Positions 36,620-44,637 are shown, counted from the stretch's first letter. The stretch is 64,000 nt of DNA from Carnobacterium_A sp047553015 (GCF_047553015.1 NZ_CP180212.1:2170001-2234000), one strand, 5' to 3'. The notes: a model not told the origin generated them from the letters alone. Program-made: numbers and translations.

Positions 36620-37225
36620 TTAATTTTTTATGCTTTGAATAATCCAATATCCTTTATCTTTTATTAAAATTTCTGCATTTCCAAAGGTCTCTATCATCTT
36701 TTCTTTTGCGCTAGGCGCTCCTTGCTTCTTTTGAATGACGATAGTTAATGTTCCTTGCGTTCTTAAACGATCAAAAGATCCTGTCAATATTTCGTGAACG
36801 ACTTTTTTCCCTGCACGGATGGGCGGATTGCTGATAATTGCTGCAAAAGAATCACCTTCTACTTGTTGATAAATATCAGAAAGATGGATTTTTGCATTGT
36901 TAATCCGATTGTTAGAAGCATTTTGTTTCGCCAAACCTAACGCACGTTCATTAACATCTACCATCTCAACCATTCTTTCAGAGGCTTCTCTAGCTAACGA
37001 AAGTCCCATCGGTCCATATCCACAGCCTACATCTAGAATATTGCCTTCTACCATATTTTCTAAGTCAATCGTTTCAATTAACAAACGAGAGCCAAAATCG
37101 ACTGTTTTTTTAGAAAAAACACCTAAATCTGTTACAAATTTAAATGTCTGTCCACGTAATTTATATGTCCAAGCTGACTGTTCACTTTCAGTATTGGGTT
37201 TGTTCGTAAAATAATGATCTGCCAT
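36620..37225 (-). CDS. RsmC-like class I methyltransferase (YbxB type)
   Basis: A SAM-dependent methyltransferase of the small-domain (MTS) family, related to 16S rRNA guanine-N2 methyltransferases. SAM motif I is LDVGCGYGPMGLSLA (about 66-80), the catalytic motif SNPPIRAGKK (about 132-141). The N-terminal half of the two-domain RsmC is missing, as in Bacillus YbxB. Its place between rplL and rpoB is conserved in Firmicutes. The exact target base is not certain. Confidence 0.9.
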   Translation of the reverse strand: MADHYFTNKPNTESEQSAWTYKLRGQTFKFVTDLGVFSKKTVDFGSRLLIETIDLENMVEGNILDVGCGYGPMGLSLAREASERMVEMVDVNERALGLAKQNASNNRINNAKIHLSDIYQQVEGDSFAAIISNPPIRAGKKVVHEILTGSFDRLRTQGTLTIVIQKKQGAPSAKEKMIETFGNAEILIKDKGYWIIQSIKN

Positions 37226-37258
37226 TTTAAAAAACTCCTTGTTTCACTTTTTATGATT

Positions 37259-37288
37259 AAAAAAGACACGCAGCGAACTGCGTGTCTC
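37259..37288 (-). terminator. Terminator after rplL
   Basis: AGACACGCAG pairs perfectly with CTGCGTGTCT (37264-37273 and 37278-37287), loop CGAA, followed by T6 on the minus strand. Confidence 0.9.
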
Positions 37289-37314
37289 AAAAGTTTTCAA
37301 CGTAAGTGGTTGAA

Positions 37315-37680
37315 TTATTTAACTGTTACAGTTGCGCCAGCAGCTTCAAGAGCTTCTTTCATTGCTTCAGCGTCTTCTTTAGAGATATCTTCTTTAATTG
37401 CTGCAGGTGCTCCATCAACTAAAGCTTTAGCTTCTTTCAAACCTAAGCCAGTTGCTTCGCGAACAGCTTTGATTACTTTAATTTTTGCGTCTCCAACAGC
37501 TGTTAATTCAACTGTGAATTCTGTTTGCTCAGCAGCAGCAGATTCTGCTCCACCAGCAGCAGCTACAGGAGCTGCAGCTGTTACGCCAAATTCTTCTTCA
37601 ATAGCTTTTACTAAGTCGTTTAATTCTAATACTGTTGATTCTTTCAAATCAGCAATGATTTGTTCAATGTTTAATGACAT
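37315..37680 (-). CDS. rplL: 50S ribosomal protein L7/L12
   Basis: L7/L12 forms the flexible stalk that recruits translation GTPases. N-terminal dimer helix MSLNIEQIIADLKESTVLEL, an Ala-rich hinge around residue 40-52, and a C-terminal domain with GLGLKEAKALVDGAP. Length 121. Made with rplJ under the L10 leader. Confidence 0.98.
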   Translation of the reverse strand: MSLNIEQIIADLKESTVLELNDLVKAIEEEFGVTAAAPVAAAGGAESAAAEQTEFTVELTAVGDAKIKVIKAVREATGLGLKEAKALVDGAPAAIKEDISKEDAEAMKEALEAAGATVTVK

Positions 37681-37757
37681 TGTTATATTCCTCCATTATT
37701 GGTTAGTTTTTTTTAGTACTTTTTCTTTTCATATTGCCAAAAGAACGGTTTTTTTTA

Positions 37758-38261
37758 TTAAGCTACTTCTTCTTCTTTTGATTCTGCAACTGCTTTGATA
37801 ATAAGAGCAGTATTGCGAATTGGAGCTTGAAGTACAGATAGTAACATTGATAGTAAACCATCGCGATTTGGTAATGTTGCAAGAGCGTTCATTTCTTCTG
37901 CTGATGATACTTTGCCTTCGATTACGCCACCTTTAATTTCTAAAGCTGATGCCACCTTAGCGAATTCTGCAATAATTTTTGCAGGTGCAATAACATCTTC
38001 ATTACTAAAAGCAATAGCTGTAGGTCCTTTGAACACATCGTCCATTCCTTCTAAACCTGCTGCTTGCGCTGCACGGCTTAAAACAGAATTCTTGATTACT
38101 TGCATCACAATACCTGCATCACGTAATTGTTTACGTAATTCAGTTACTTCTTGAACAGTTAATCCACGGTAATCCATTACTACAACTGATGCTGCATTTT
38201 GGAATTGTGTCGTTGCTGTTTCAACAAGCAATTGTTTTTCTGCGATTGCTGCTTGACTCAT
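37758..38261 (-). CDS. rplJ: 50S ribosomal protein L10
   Basis: L10 anchors the L7/L12 stalk. It starts MSQAAIAEKQLLVETATTQF and has VVMDYRGLTVQEVTELRKQL. I place the start at ATG 38261 after GGAGGTG, 167 residues; the longer frame runs back into the leader RNA. Confidence 0.97.
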   Translation of the reverse strand: MSQAAIAEKQLLVETATTQFQNAASVVVMDYRGLTVQEVTELRKQLRDAGIVMQVIKNSVLSRAAQAAGLEGMDDVFKGPTAIAFSNEDVIAPAKIIAEFAKVASALEIKGGVIEGKVSSAEEMNALATLPNRDGLLSMLLSVLQAPIRNTALIIKAVAESKEEEVA

Positions 38262-38444
38262 TAAATTTTCACCTCCCGATCGATTGATGGAATCTTTTCG
38301 TGTAGCCAACTTAAATCGTTTGCACAACGCAAAAACTCCATGTCACCGTAGACATAGAGGGAGTGTTGTATGCTTTCACATATCATCCTCGGCAGGAATT
38401 TAAGGCATAAAGCCACCTACTGTCTTCGGTAATAGTACTTAACT
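38262..38444 (-). promoter_or_regulatory. L10 leader RNA
   Basis: The leader contains the hallmark strings ACCGAAGACAGTAGGTG, CCTGCCGAGGATGA and a CTCCCTCTATGTC...GACATGGAG helix in the expected order. In the family, the L10-(L7/L12)4 complex binds here and represses its own synthesis. Confidence 0.9.
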
Positions 38445-38450
38445 TAGACG

Positions 38451-38479
38451 ATTTTAACAAGACAAATCGTCTAGGTCAA
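38451..38479 (-). promoter_or_regulatory. Promoter of rplJ-rplL
   Basis: TTGACC (38479-38474), 17 bases, TAAAAT (38456-38451) on the minus strand, just after the rplA stop; a 10-bp inverted repeat (TAGACGATTT) overlaps the spacer and -10. Confidence 0.7.
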
Positions 38480-38494
38480 GACATTTATTATTTT

Positions 38495-39187
38495 TTATGC
38501 AAATGTATTAGCGTCAACTTTAACACCAGGTCCAAATGTGCTAGTGATTGATATATTTTTAATATATTGACCTTTAGCAGTTGATGGTTTCACTTTAAGC
38601 ATTGTGTCATTGATTGTACCAAAGTTTTCAATTAATTTAGCTGTATCAAATGATACTTTTCCGATAGGAGCATGAACGTTTCCTGCTTTGTCTACACGGT
38701 AAGTAACTTTACCAGCTTTAATTTCATTGATTGCTTTAGTAACATCCATCGTAACAGTACCTGTCTTAGGGTTAGGCATTAAACCTTTGGGTCCTAAAAC
38801 GCGTCCTAAACGACCAACTTCAGCCATCATGTCTGGTGTTGCTACAACAACGTCAAAATCAAACCATCCACCATTGATTTTTTGAACTAATTCAGCTTCG
38901 CCGACATAGTCTGCTCCAGCTGCTTCTGCTTCTTTTGCTTTGTCGCCTTTAGCGAAAACCAAAACTTTTTGTGTTTTACCTGTTCCGTTTGGAAGAACAA
39001 CTGCCCCACGAATTTGTTGGTCAGCTTTTTTAGGGTCTACACCAAGTCTGTATGCTACTTCAATTGTTTCATCAAATTTAGCAAAACTAGTTTCTTTTAT
39101 CAAAGCTACAGCTTCTTCTACAGTATAAAGTTTTTCAACATCTACTTTTTCTAAAGCTGCTAAATATTGTTTACCTTTTTTAGCCAT
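38495..39187 (-). CDS. rplA: 50S ribosomal protein L1
   Basis: L1 forms the mobile stalk that moves E-site tRNA and represses its own operon. It starts MAKKGKQYLAALEKVDVEKL and holds RLGRVLGPKGLMPNPKTGTV (about 123-142). Length 230. A putative L1 operator lies in its upstream gap. Confidence 0.98.
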   Translation of the reverse strand: MAKKGKQYLAALEKVDVEKLYTVEEAVALIKETSFAKFDETIEVAYRLGVDPKKADQQIRGAVVLPNGTGKTQKVLVFAKGDKAKEAEAAGADYVGEAELVQKINGGWFDFDVVVATPDMMAEVGRLGRVLGPKGLMPNPKTGTVTMDVTKAINEIKAGKVTYRVDKAGNVHAPIGKVSFDTAKLIENFGTINDTMLKVKPSTAKGQYIKNISITSTFGPGVKVDANTFA

Positions 39188-39207
39188 GTTTTTATTCCTC
39201 CTTGATT

Positions 39208-39233
39208 GTGGTTATAGCGGTTTTACCTCCCAC
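39208..39233 (-). promoter_or_regulatory. Putative L1 operator upstream of rplA
   Basis: On the minus strand GTGGGAGG ... AACCAC forms a short helix with an asymmetric purine-rich loop, the pattern L1 recognises in rRNA and its mRNA. A further hairpin (CTCGTCT/AGACGAG) sits about 10 bases upstream. The same GTGGGAGG...AACCAC pattern recurs before rplK. Confidence 0.65.
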
Positions 39234-39284
39234 TTGATCCTCGTCTTATTCTAGACGAGAGACACTGAGAAGCGTATTTCGGGA

Positions 39285-39710
39285 TTAACCTTCGACAGTA
39301 ATTCCCATGCTTCGTGCAGTACCTTCTACCATTTGCATAGCAGCTTCAACAGTTGCAGCATTTAGGTCAGGCATTTTTGTTTCAGCAATTTCTTGTACTT
39401 GTGCACTTGTAACAGTTGCAACTTTTTTCTTGTTTGGTTCACCGGATGCTTTATCAATACCAGCAGCTTTCTTAAGCAAAACAGCCGCAGGCGGTGTTTT
39501 TGTAACAAATGTAAATGAACGATCTTCATATACAGAAATAACAACTGGTGTTAGTAATCCACCTAAATCTTGCGTACGTGCATTGAATTCTTTACAGAAT
39601 CCCATGATGTTCACTTGCGCTTGACCTAAAGCTGGACCTACTGGTGGAGCTGGACTTGCTTTTCCTGCAGGAATCTGCAATTTAACTAACTTAACAACTT
39701 TTTTGGCCAC
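39285..39710 (-). CDS. rplK: 50S ribosomal protein L11
   Basis: L11 is part of the GTPase-associated centre and the stringent response trigger. The start at GTG 39710 (MAKKVVKLVKLQIPAGKASP) follows AAGGAGG by 8 bases and gives the standard 141 residues. The PPVGPALGQAQVNIMGFCK motif is intact. It is first in rplK-rplA. Confidence 0.97.
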   Translation of the reverse strand: MAKKVVKLVKLQIPAGKASPAPPVGPALGQAQVNIMGFCKEFNARTQDLGGLLTPVVISVYEDRSFTFVTKTPPAAVLLKKAAGIDKASGEPNKKKVATVTSAQVQEIAETKMPDLNAATVEAAMQMVEGTARSMGITVEG

Positions 39711-39740
39711 GTGACATACCTCCTTGAATGAGTCCGCGAT

Positions 39741-39772
39741 GTGGTTAATGGGGCTAAGATTTCCCCTCCCAC
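39741..39772 (-). promoter_or_regulatory. Putative L1 operator upstream of rplK
   Basis: GTGGGAGGGG ... GCCCC ... AACCAC on the minus strand: an outer GTGG/CCAC helix and an inner GGGG/CCCC helix. It resembles the L1 binding site known in the rplK leader of other Firmicutes. Confidence 0.7.
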
Positions 39773-39802
39773 ATTTGTTCATACGTAAAAACGTACTAAT
39801 TG

Positions 39803-39831
39803 ACTATAGCATCTTTAATGCCATACAACAA
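39803..39831 (-). promoter_or_regulatory. Promoter of rplK-rplA
   Basis: TTGTTG (39831-39826), 17 bases, TATAGT (39808-39803) on the minus strand. Confidence 0.65.
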
Positions 39832-39849
39832 GTCTTAATTCACTTTTTT

Positions 39850-40296
39850 TTATTTTGATCGAAATTTTTTCAAAGATGTTGTTGAATTGTTAGTAGTTGT
39901 TTTATTTTTAGGTCTTTTTATGAATTGGACGAAACCATAAATAATTCCTGCAACTACACTGTAGACAAAAAAGAGTACTATAAATCCCCAAAGCCCTATT
40001 ACAGCATCACTAAACTCCATTTGCCCTCGATTGGTAATGGCTTGTTGGATTTCAATCGCAAAAACTAAAACAACCATTACAGTAAATGTATAGATAAATG
40101 CTAGAATCGTTGTTTTAAATTTAAACTTGTCAATCCACTTAAACACGGGATAAACTAATAGAAAAAATGCGATACCTACTAGTCCAATTACCCAGAAATG
40201 CAATTCTTTATCTGTCATTTGTATCCCTATTCGTAAAGAGATTTGATCATGTATTTCGTTAACTAAACTAGCTAACCACAAAATGAGAACCTTCAT
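39850..40296 (-). CDS. VanZ-like integral membrane protein
   Basis: A 148-residue protein with four hydrophobic segments (about 1-12, 33-52, 62-82, 98-125) and a basic tail. It shows the sparse VanZ-family pattern: DKxxH at 29-33, ExxQ at 82-85, R90, D97 and G101. The function of stand-alone VanZ-like proteins is mostly unknown; one is linked to teicoplanin tolerance. It lies on the same strand between nusG and rplK, normally adjacent, with a terminator upstream and the rplK promoter just downstream, so it looks like an insertion into a conserved block. Confidence 0.7.
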   Translation of the reverse strand: MKVLILWLASLVNEIHDQISLRIGIQMTDKELHFWVIGLVGIAFFLLVYPVFKWIDKFKFKTTILAFIYTFTVMVVLVFAIEIQQAITNRGQMEFSDAVIGLWGFIVLFFVYSVVAGIIYGFVQFIKRPKNKTTTNNSTTSLKKFRSK

Positions 40297-40365
40297 AACG
40301 TTCCTCCTTTTCTAACTCGTCCTTACTCTTAAGAATAAAGCTGCCTATTCTATCAGAATGAAGAC

Positions 40366-40427
40366 AAAAACCTTTTGCAAAATGAGAAGAAACCATTTAT
40401 TCTGGTTTTATCACTTTTCACAAAAGG
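40366..40427 (-). terminator. Terminator after nusG
   Basis: A long imperfect stem: CCTTTTG (minus strand, 40427-40421) pairs with CAAAAGG (40377-40371), continuing inward through about 18 of 24 positions, then TTTTTG. Confidence 0.7.
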
Positions 40428-40440
40428 CTACTAGTCTTTT

Positions 40441-40989
40441 TTAAAGTTTATCTGCTTGTTCAAAATCAAGCTCTGTGCTTGTTTCGCGACCAAACATCTC
40501 AACATTTACTTTTAATTTAGCTTTTTCTTGTTCGATTTCAGTAATTTTACCAATCATTCCACTGAAAGCACCTTCAATAATCGTAACAGACTCGCCTACT
40601 TCGAATTCAATTTCTTTATGGCGTGAGCTGATTCCTAAACGACGTAAGATAACTTCAATTTCTTCTTTTAATAGCGGTGCTGGCTTACTTCCCGCTCCAT
40701 GAGAACCGACAAAACCAGTTACACCTGGAGTATTACGGACCACATACCAAGAATCATCAGACATGATCATCTCTACTAGTACATAACCTGGAAATGTTTT
40801 TTTCATTGTTACTTTATCTTTACCATTTTTCTTTTCTGTTTCCTCTTCTTCAGGGATAACAACGCGGAAAATATACTCTTCCATTCCCATACTATTTGCA
40901 CGTGACTCAATGTTTTGTTTTACTTTATTCTCGTAACCTGAATAAGTGTGCAAAACATACCAATGTTTTTCAATTTCAACTTGTTCCAC
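40441..40989 (-). CDS. nusG: Transcription termination/antitermination factor NusG
   Basis: NusG binds RNA polymerase and modulates pausing, termination and coupling to translation. N-terminal NGN domain WYVLHTYSGYENKVKQNIE and C-terminal KOW FEVGESVTIIEGAFSGMIGK are clear. Length 182. GTG start after GGAGAG. A terminator precedes it, so some NusG is made from a separate, weakly recognisable promoter near TTGACG (41041-41036). Confidence 0.97.
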   Translation of the reverse strand: MEQVEIEKHWYVLHTYSGYENKVKQNIESRANSMGMEEYIFRVVIPEEEETEKKNGKDKVTMKKTFPGYVLVEMIMSDDSWYVVRNTPGVTGFVGSHGAGSKPAPLLKEEIEVILRRLGISSRHKEIEFEVGESVTIIEGAFSGMIGKITEIEQEKAKLKVNVEMFGRETSTELDFEQADKL

Positions 40990-41061
40990 TATTATCTCTC
41001 CTATCTATTCATTAATCCATTTGTTTTTATCGTCAATCCTTGTCGTTAGTTTAAGTCAAAC

Positions 41062-41093
41062 AAAAAAACCTTCGTTAAGATTAAGAAGGTTTT
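41062..41093 (-). terminator. Terminator-like hairpin between secE and nusG
   Basis: AAAACCTTC pairs with GAAGGTTTT (41093-41085 and 41073-41065), followed by more T on the minus strand (41064-41062). It may partly uncouple nusG from secE. Confidence 0.75.
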
Positions 41094-41159
41094 GGCAAGT
41101 CCTTTATTTGTGGTTAGTATACCATCTTCTAGGCAAACTCGCCAGTAAATTTGGTCGTT

Positions 41160-41339
41160 TTATAAAATAAAATCAAGAATAGAATCAATTCCGAAGTCAA
41201 CAACCATAAAGAAAATCGCAAATAACAGACAAACTCCAAACACAATAATTGTGTTTCTTTTTAATTCTTTACTTGTCGGCCAAGTGACAGCTTTCATTTC
41301 ACGACTTACGCCACCTAAAAAACCTTTTATTTTACTCAT
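41160..41339 (-). CDS. secE: Preprotein translocase subunit SecE
   Basis: The 59-residue single-spanning form of SecE, MSKIKGFLGGVSREMKAVTW then one transmembrane helix. Start at ATG 41339, preceded by GGAGGG; the eight extra residues upstream do not fit the family. It clamps SecY. Order rpmG-secE-nusG is conserved. Confidence 0.95.
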   Translation of the reverse strand: MSKIKGFLGGVSREMKAVTWPTSKELKRNTIIVFGVCLLFAIFFMVVDFGIDSILDFIL

Positions 41340-41374
41340 GTCTATTCCCTCCGAAAAATTCATTAAACTATTTT

Positions 41375-41527
41375 TTATTTCGTTTCACGATGCATTGTGT
41401 GTTGATTGCAATATTTACAAAACTTCTTTACTTCTAGTCGTTCCGTACGTCCAGCACTATTCACTTTTTTAGAATAGTTTCTAGATCCGCAAACCGAACA
41501 AGCTAGGGCAGATTTTTTAACAGTCAT
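41375..41527 (-). CDS. rpmG: 50S ribosomal protein L33
   Basis: A 50-residue L33, MTVKKSALACSVCGSRNYSK, with CSVC and CKYC forming a zinc site. The ATG at 41527 has AGGTG upstream; the longer frame to 41599 runs through the promoter. It lies just before secE, as in other Firmicutes. Confidence 0.95.
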   Translation of the reverse strand: MTVKKSALACSVCGSRNYSKKVNSAGRTERLEVKKFCKYCNQHTMHRETK

Positions 41528-41570
41528 TTTTTCACCTATACTTTCTATTTTAGCGAGTGAAATCTCATTA

Positions 41571-41599
41571 AATTTAACACCCCTTTGCTGAAGTGTCAA
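41571..41599 (-). promoter_or_regulatory. Promoter of rpmG-secE
   Basis: TTGACA (41599-41594), 17 bases, TAAATT (41576-41571) with TG one base before the -10. It separates the essential rpmG-secE-nusG block from the electron-transfer genes upstream. Confidence 0.8.
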
Positions 41600-41639
41600 T
41601 TATTCTTTTTATTTTTTGAAATAACACCAGATTTCCCAG

Positions 41640-42584
41640 CTAATGAACGAACAGTAAACTAGCCGTTAACAATAGAATTTCTGCTACACTAAAAATAGAG
41701 ATATTTTTAATTGCAACAGAAAATGTTTTTTCTTTTATCTGTTCTTGGTTAAATTCATGAAGATTTTTCTTAGTTGGAATAACTGTAACTAAAATCAGCA
41801 GTACTATGGGATGCATTAATTTGAAAGCTACTGCTAGAATAATAACGACATAGGAACCATACATTAATAGATTAAATAATAAAATAGCATTTTTTTTTCC
41901 TATATAAAATGGCAATGTATATCGATGATTCCCAATATCTTGATCCAAGTCACATATATTATTGGCTAACATAATGTTTGCGATTAAAAAGACTGTCGGG
42001 AGTGAAACAAATGCTATTTTAATAATAGCGAGATAGTTCCCTATCAAAAGAAAGGTTGTTCCTTGAAAAATCAAGTCTAATAATACGCTTGATTCTACAT
42101 TAACATAAACTGTAATAAAGAAAATCCCAAACCCCATAACCAAGCCGGAAAGGATCTCTCCTAATGGCATTCTTGAGATTGGTACCGGGCCAAATGTGTA
42201 AAATATACCTACAATAAAACAAGCTCCTCCCATAAAGAGCAACAGAATAGTCGTTTGATAAACCAACCAAATTCCTAACATTGAAGCACTACTTAACATG
42301 AAAATGATTAGTCGTTTAACTACTTTTTCAGAAATAGTTTCTTGTCCGATGATATTGACTTCTTTCTTGTAGGTCGTATCTTTGGCTTTTTGATAATCCA
42401 TTAAATTATTAATAGCTGTTGTCGTCATATCAAATAGCAGCATCGCTGTAAAAAATATGAGTGTATTCACTAAATTAAAAGACTTAAAATAGGTACGAGA
42501 AAATAAAGCACCTAATAAAAATGGGAATAAACTAGCAATTTTTGTTTGTATTTCAACAAGCTTTAAAAAAACAGTTAGTGTCAA
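41640..42584 (-). CDS. dmkA: UbiA-family polyprenyltransferase, demethylmenaquinone synthesis (DmkA/MenA-like)
   Basis: A membrane prenyltransferase that joins 1,4-dihydroxy-2-naphthoate and a polyprenyl diphosphate to give demethylmenaquinone. The two Asp-rich sites are NNLMDYQKAKD (about 60-70) and DLDQDIGNH (about 213-221); eight or nine hydrophobic segments follow. 314 residues, TTG start after AAGGAG. It closes the minus arm of the electron-transfer locus, 39 bases after apbE, so the DmkA role is favoured over respiratory MenA, though sequence alone does not separate them. Confidence 0.87.
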   Translation of the reverse strand: MTLTVFLKLVEIQTKIASLFPFLLGALFSRTYFKSFNLVNTLIFFTAMLLFDMTTTAINNLMDYQKAKDTTYKKEVNIIGQETISEKVVKRLIIFMLSSASMLGIWLVYQTTILLLFMGGACFIVGIFYTFGPVPISRMPLGEILSGLVMGFGIFFITVYVNVESSVLLDLIFQGTTFLLIGNYLAIIKIAFVSLPTVFLIANIMLANNICDLDQDIGNHRYTLPFYIGKKNAILLFNLLMYGSYVVIILAVAFKLMHPIVLLILVTVIPTKKNLHEFNQEQIKEKTFSVAIKNISIFSVAEILLLTASLLFVH

Positions 42585-42623
42585 CGACGTACTCCTTCTT
42601 TCCTACAGCTAATAGTGAATTTT

Positions 42624-43694
42624 TTATTGTTCATTTTCTAAAGTAAACTCATCGTCATTTAGCCTAAAGAGACCTTCAAGTCCTTCAGATAAATAAATAG
42701 ACTTATCTTTTGTGATGAAAACAGCCTCTATATCTTTGCTTTGATTGATAAAGTCTAGCCCACCTTCTAACCCTTTAGAGAAAACTTCCGTTGAAAGTCC
42801 ATCACCGTCTATCGATTTTTCTGCAATAATACTAACTCCAGCTAAACTATTTTCAAAAGGATATCCTGTTTTCGGATCAAGTAAATGATGGTATTTTTTC
42901 CCATCTACTTCAATAAAACGCTCATAAATGCCTGATGTTACTATCGTTTTATCGCTCAGTGGAATCGATCCCACTATTTCGCCACGTACCTCAAAAGGAT
43001 TTTGAATCCCTACATTCCATTCAGCGCCTTTAGCTCGAGGGCTATTTCCCAAAACATAGATATTGCCTCCTAAATCAACAATTGCTGTATCTACTTCGTT
43101 GGCTTTCAAAACCTTTACTGCTTCATCAGTAATATACCCTTTTGCAATTGCACCTAAGTCCAAACGCATATTTTTATCTCTTAAAAAAATGGTTTGTTGC
43201 TCGTCATCTAACATTACTTTTTTGTAGTCTATTGAAGCTAATGACGATTCAATTTCGGGTTGAGCCGGTTTTTTAGCATCATCAAATCCAATATGCCACA
43301 GGCTTGTTAATGGACCAATTGTCATGTCAAAAGTACCATCACTATCCTTACTGTATCCATACGCAGCTTGTAATAAGGAGTAAACATCGTCAGAAACTTC
43401 CATTGGCCCGATACCGGCTTGTTCATTTATCTTTTCAACTTCAGATGCCCCGTCATTTACTGTGATTTTTTCAGATAGTTCTTCAATTCGGTCAAAAACA
43501 CTTGTTAAAACTTCTTGCTTACCCTCATCGTAAATCTTCACATTTACTACTGTTCCCATTAAAAATTCTGTTCTGGTGTATGGTTCACTCGCTAAATCAC
43601 TTTCTTCTTTTTTCTCTTTTGTACTGCAACCAGAAATAATAAGTCCTACACTAAATAAAAGAAGTAACCAGTCCCAATTCTTTTTAGCTTTCAA
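42624..43694 (-). CDS. apbE: FAD:protein FMN transferase, ApbE-type lipoprotein (FmnB-like)
   Basis: Transfers FMN from FAD to threonine in target proteins outside the membrane. Signal peptide with lipobox (LIISGC) and the ApbE motifs EFLMGTVVNVKIYD, DLGAIAKGYITDEA, HLLDPKTGYPF and DGLSTEVFSKG. I choose the TTG at 43694 (MKAKKNWDWLLLLF), 8 bases after AAAGGAG, giving 356 residues with a normal signal; the longer frame is less likely. The adjacent pplA-like lipoprotein carries the acceptor motif, making an enzyme-substrate pair. Confidence 0.93.
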   Translation of the reverse strand: MKAKKNWDWLLLLFSVGLIISGCSTKEKKEESDLASEPYTRTEFLMGTVVNVKIYDEGKQEVLTSVFDRIEELSEKITVNDGASEVEKINEQAGIGPMEVSDDVYSLLQAAYGYSKDSDGTFDMTIGPLTSLWHIGFDDAKKPAQPEIESSLASIDYKKVMLDDEQQTIFLRDKNMRLDLGAIAKGYITDEAVKVLKANEVDTAIVDLGGNIYVLGNSPRAKGAEWNVGIQNPFEVRGEIVGSIPLSDKTIVTSGIYERFIEVDGKKYHHLLDPKTGYPFENSLAGVSIIAEKSIDGDGLSTEVFSKGLEGGLDFINQSKDIEAVFITKDKSIYLSEGLEGLFRLNDDEFTLENEQ

Positions 43695-43764
43695 TGCGTT
43701 CGCTCCTTTGCTTAGTTTAGACAATCCTATCAAAATTACTGATTAAAGTGAAGATGAAATTTCA

Positions 43765-43796
43765 ACAAGGTCCCAGAAATTAATCTAAGACCTTGT
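43765..43796 (-). repeat. Hairpin between pplA-like gene and apbE
   Basis: ACAAGGTC pairs with GACCTTGT (43765-43772, 43789-43796) with a 16-base loop. There is only a weak T stretch after it, so it may lower rather than stop apbE-dmkA expression. Confidence 0.45.
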
Positions 43797-43826
43797 CCAT
43801 TTAGTTTATTAAATTAATAGAAAATT

Positions 43827-44354
43827 TTATTTTTCTTCTACTTTATTGTCTACTACGATTGTTTCTGTATTGCCTTCTTCAGCTGCATCAACTAATTGTT
43901 GTGCATATGTTTTAAATGATTCTGATGAGTGAGTTGCTCCTGTAACAACCTCAACTTCAGTTGGATCACCTTTAGCTACTAAATCATCGTTTAATTGAGG
44001 CGTATAATCAGCAGGGCCTGTTCCTACTTTTTCTACCATTGCTGCTTGATAGCCTTCATCTTCTGTTTTTAATTTACCCTCTTTATTAAGAGAATCATAA
44101 TTTGATTCAGTAATTTCCCCGTCTTTTACCGTCAGTGAAAAATCAACTTTCCAGCCATTTTCATCTAAGTTTTTCTCTTCTAATTTATATGTACCATCTT
44201 GTAATTCTCCAACGGCTACTTCGCTCGACATAACTTCACTTGAAGCTACTTCTGAACTTTCGTCTTTTGCTGCGTCATCGTTCCCGCAAGCAGCTAAAAT
44301 AATTGTCGATGCAAAAATAACAGATACTAACTTAAATCCTTTTTTAATTTCCAT
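43827..44354 (-). CDS. pplA: FMN-binding lipoprotein, extracellular electron carrier (PplA-like)
   Basis: The 175-residue protein has a lipobox LAAC (Cys23), a Ser/Glu linker (about 30-48) and one FMN_bind domain (about 50-160). The flavinylation motif VVTGATHSS has Thr141 as the likely FMN acceptor. In Listeria PplA has two such domains; here there is only one. It should accept electrons from the quinone pool and pass them to external acceptors. First gene of the minus arm. Confidence 0.9.
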   Translation of the reverse strand: MEIKKGFKLVSVIFASTIILAACGNDDAAKDESSEVASSEVMSSEVAVGELQDGTYKLEEKNLDENGWKVDFSLTVKDGEITESNYDSLNKEGKLKTEDEGYQAAMVEKVGTGPADYTPQLNDDLVAKGDPTEVEVVTGATHSSESFKTYAQQLVDAAEEGNTETIVVDNKVEEK

Positions 44355-44532
44355 AATGATTTACCACCCTGTTTTTTAGTCTGCTCTCACTTGGATTGAA
44401 ACCTTATTCACAAATAAAGAAAGAGCATCTACAAGTAGTATAACCGATTATTATTTAGTTGTATATATTTTTCACAATTTTTTTAAAAAAACACTCTATT
44501 TCACTTTTTATTTTTTTAAACTTAAATGAATA
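44355..44532. promoter_or_regulatory. Divergent control region of the electron-transfer locus
   Basis: The AT-rich gap between the two arms. A minus-strand TATACT near 44443-44438 faces pplA, with a poor -35. Three TTGTGAA-type half sites occur in or near the gap (44407-44413, 44471-44477, 44576-44582). Confidence 0.4.
44459..44477. promoter_or_regulatory. Rex-like imperfect palindrome
   Basis: TTGTATATATTTTTCACAA: the right half is a perfect TTCACAA and the left half keeps TTGT. Rex, the NADH/NAD sensor of Firmicutes, binds TTGTGAA-N-TTCACAA. Assignment is inference. Confidence 0.35.
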
Positions 44533-44561
44533 TAGACAAAAGCATTATTTTTTAGTATACT
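44533..44561 (+). promoter_or_regulatory. Promoter of ndh2-eetB-dmkB
   Basis: TAGACA (44533-44538), 17 bases, TATACT (44556-44561), leaving a leader of about 115 bases. Confidence 0.7.
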
Positions 44562-44619
44562 TACTTTTACATAGGTTGTGAATTACTTAACTAACTTGAT
44601 GTATTCATTTTGTACTTAT

Positions 44620-44637
44620 CCCATTAATTGTAATGGG
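44620..44637 (+). repeat. Hairpin in the ndh2 leader
   Basis: CCCATTA-ATTG-TAATGGG followed by a U-rich TATTTTATTTATTT, terminator-like, 46 bases before the ATG. Confidence 0.5.

Noticed and set aside
36482..36667. 61-codon plus-strand ORF upstream of rpoB
   Set aside because: Antisense to the rpoB promoter and leader hairpin, no ribosome-binding site, low-complexity product.
37214..37798. 194-codon plus-strand ORF opposite rplL
   Set aside because: Antisense to the Ala-rich rplL gene; the composition (Ala, Ser, Thr) is explained by the reverse complement of its codons.
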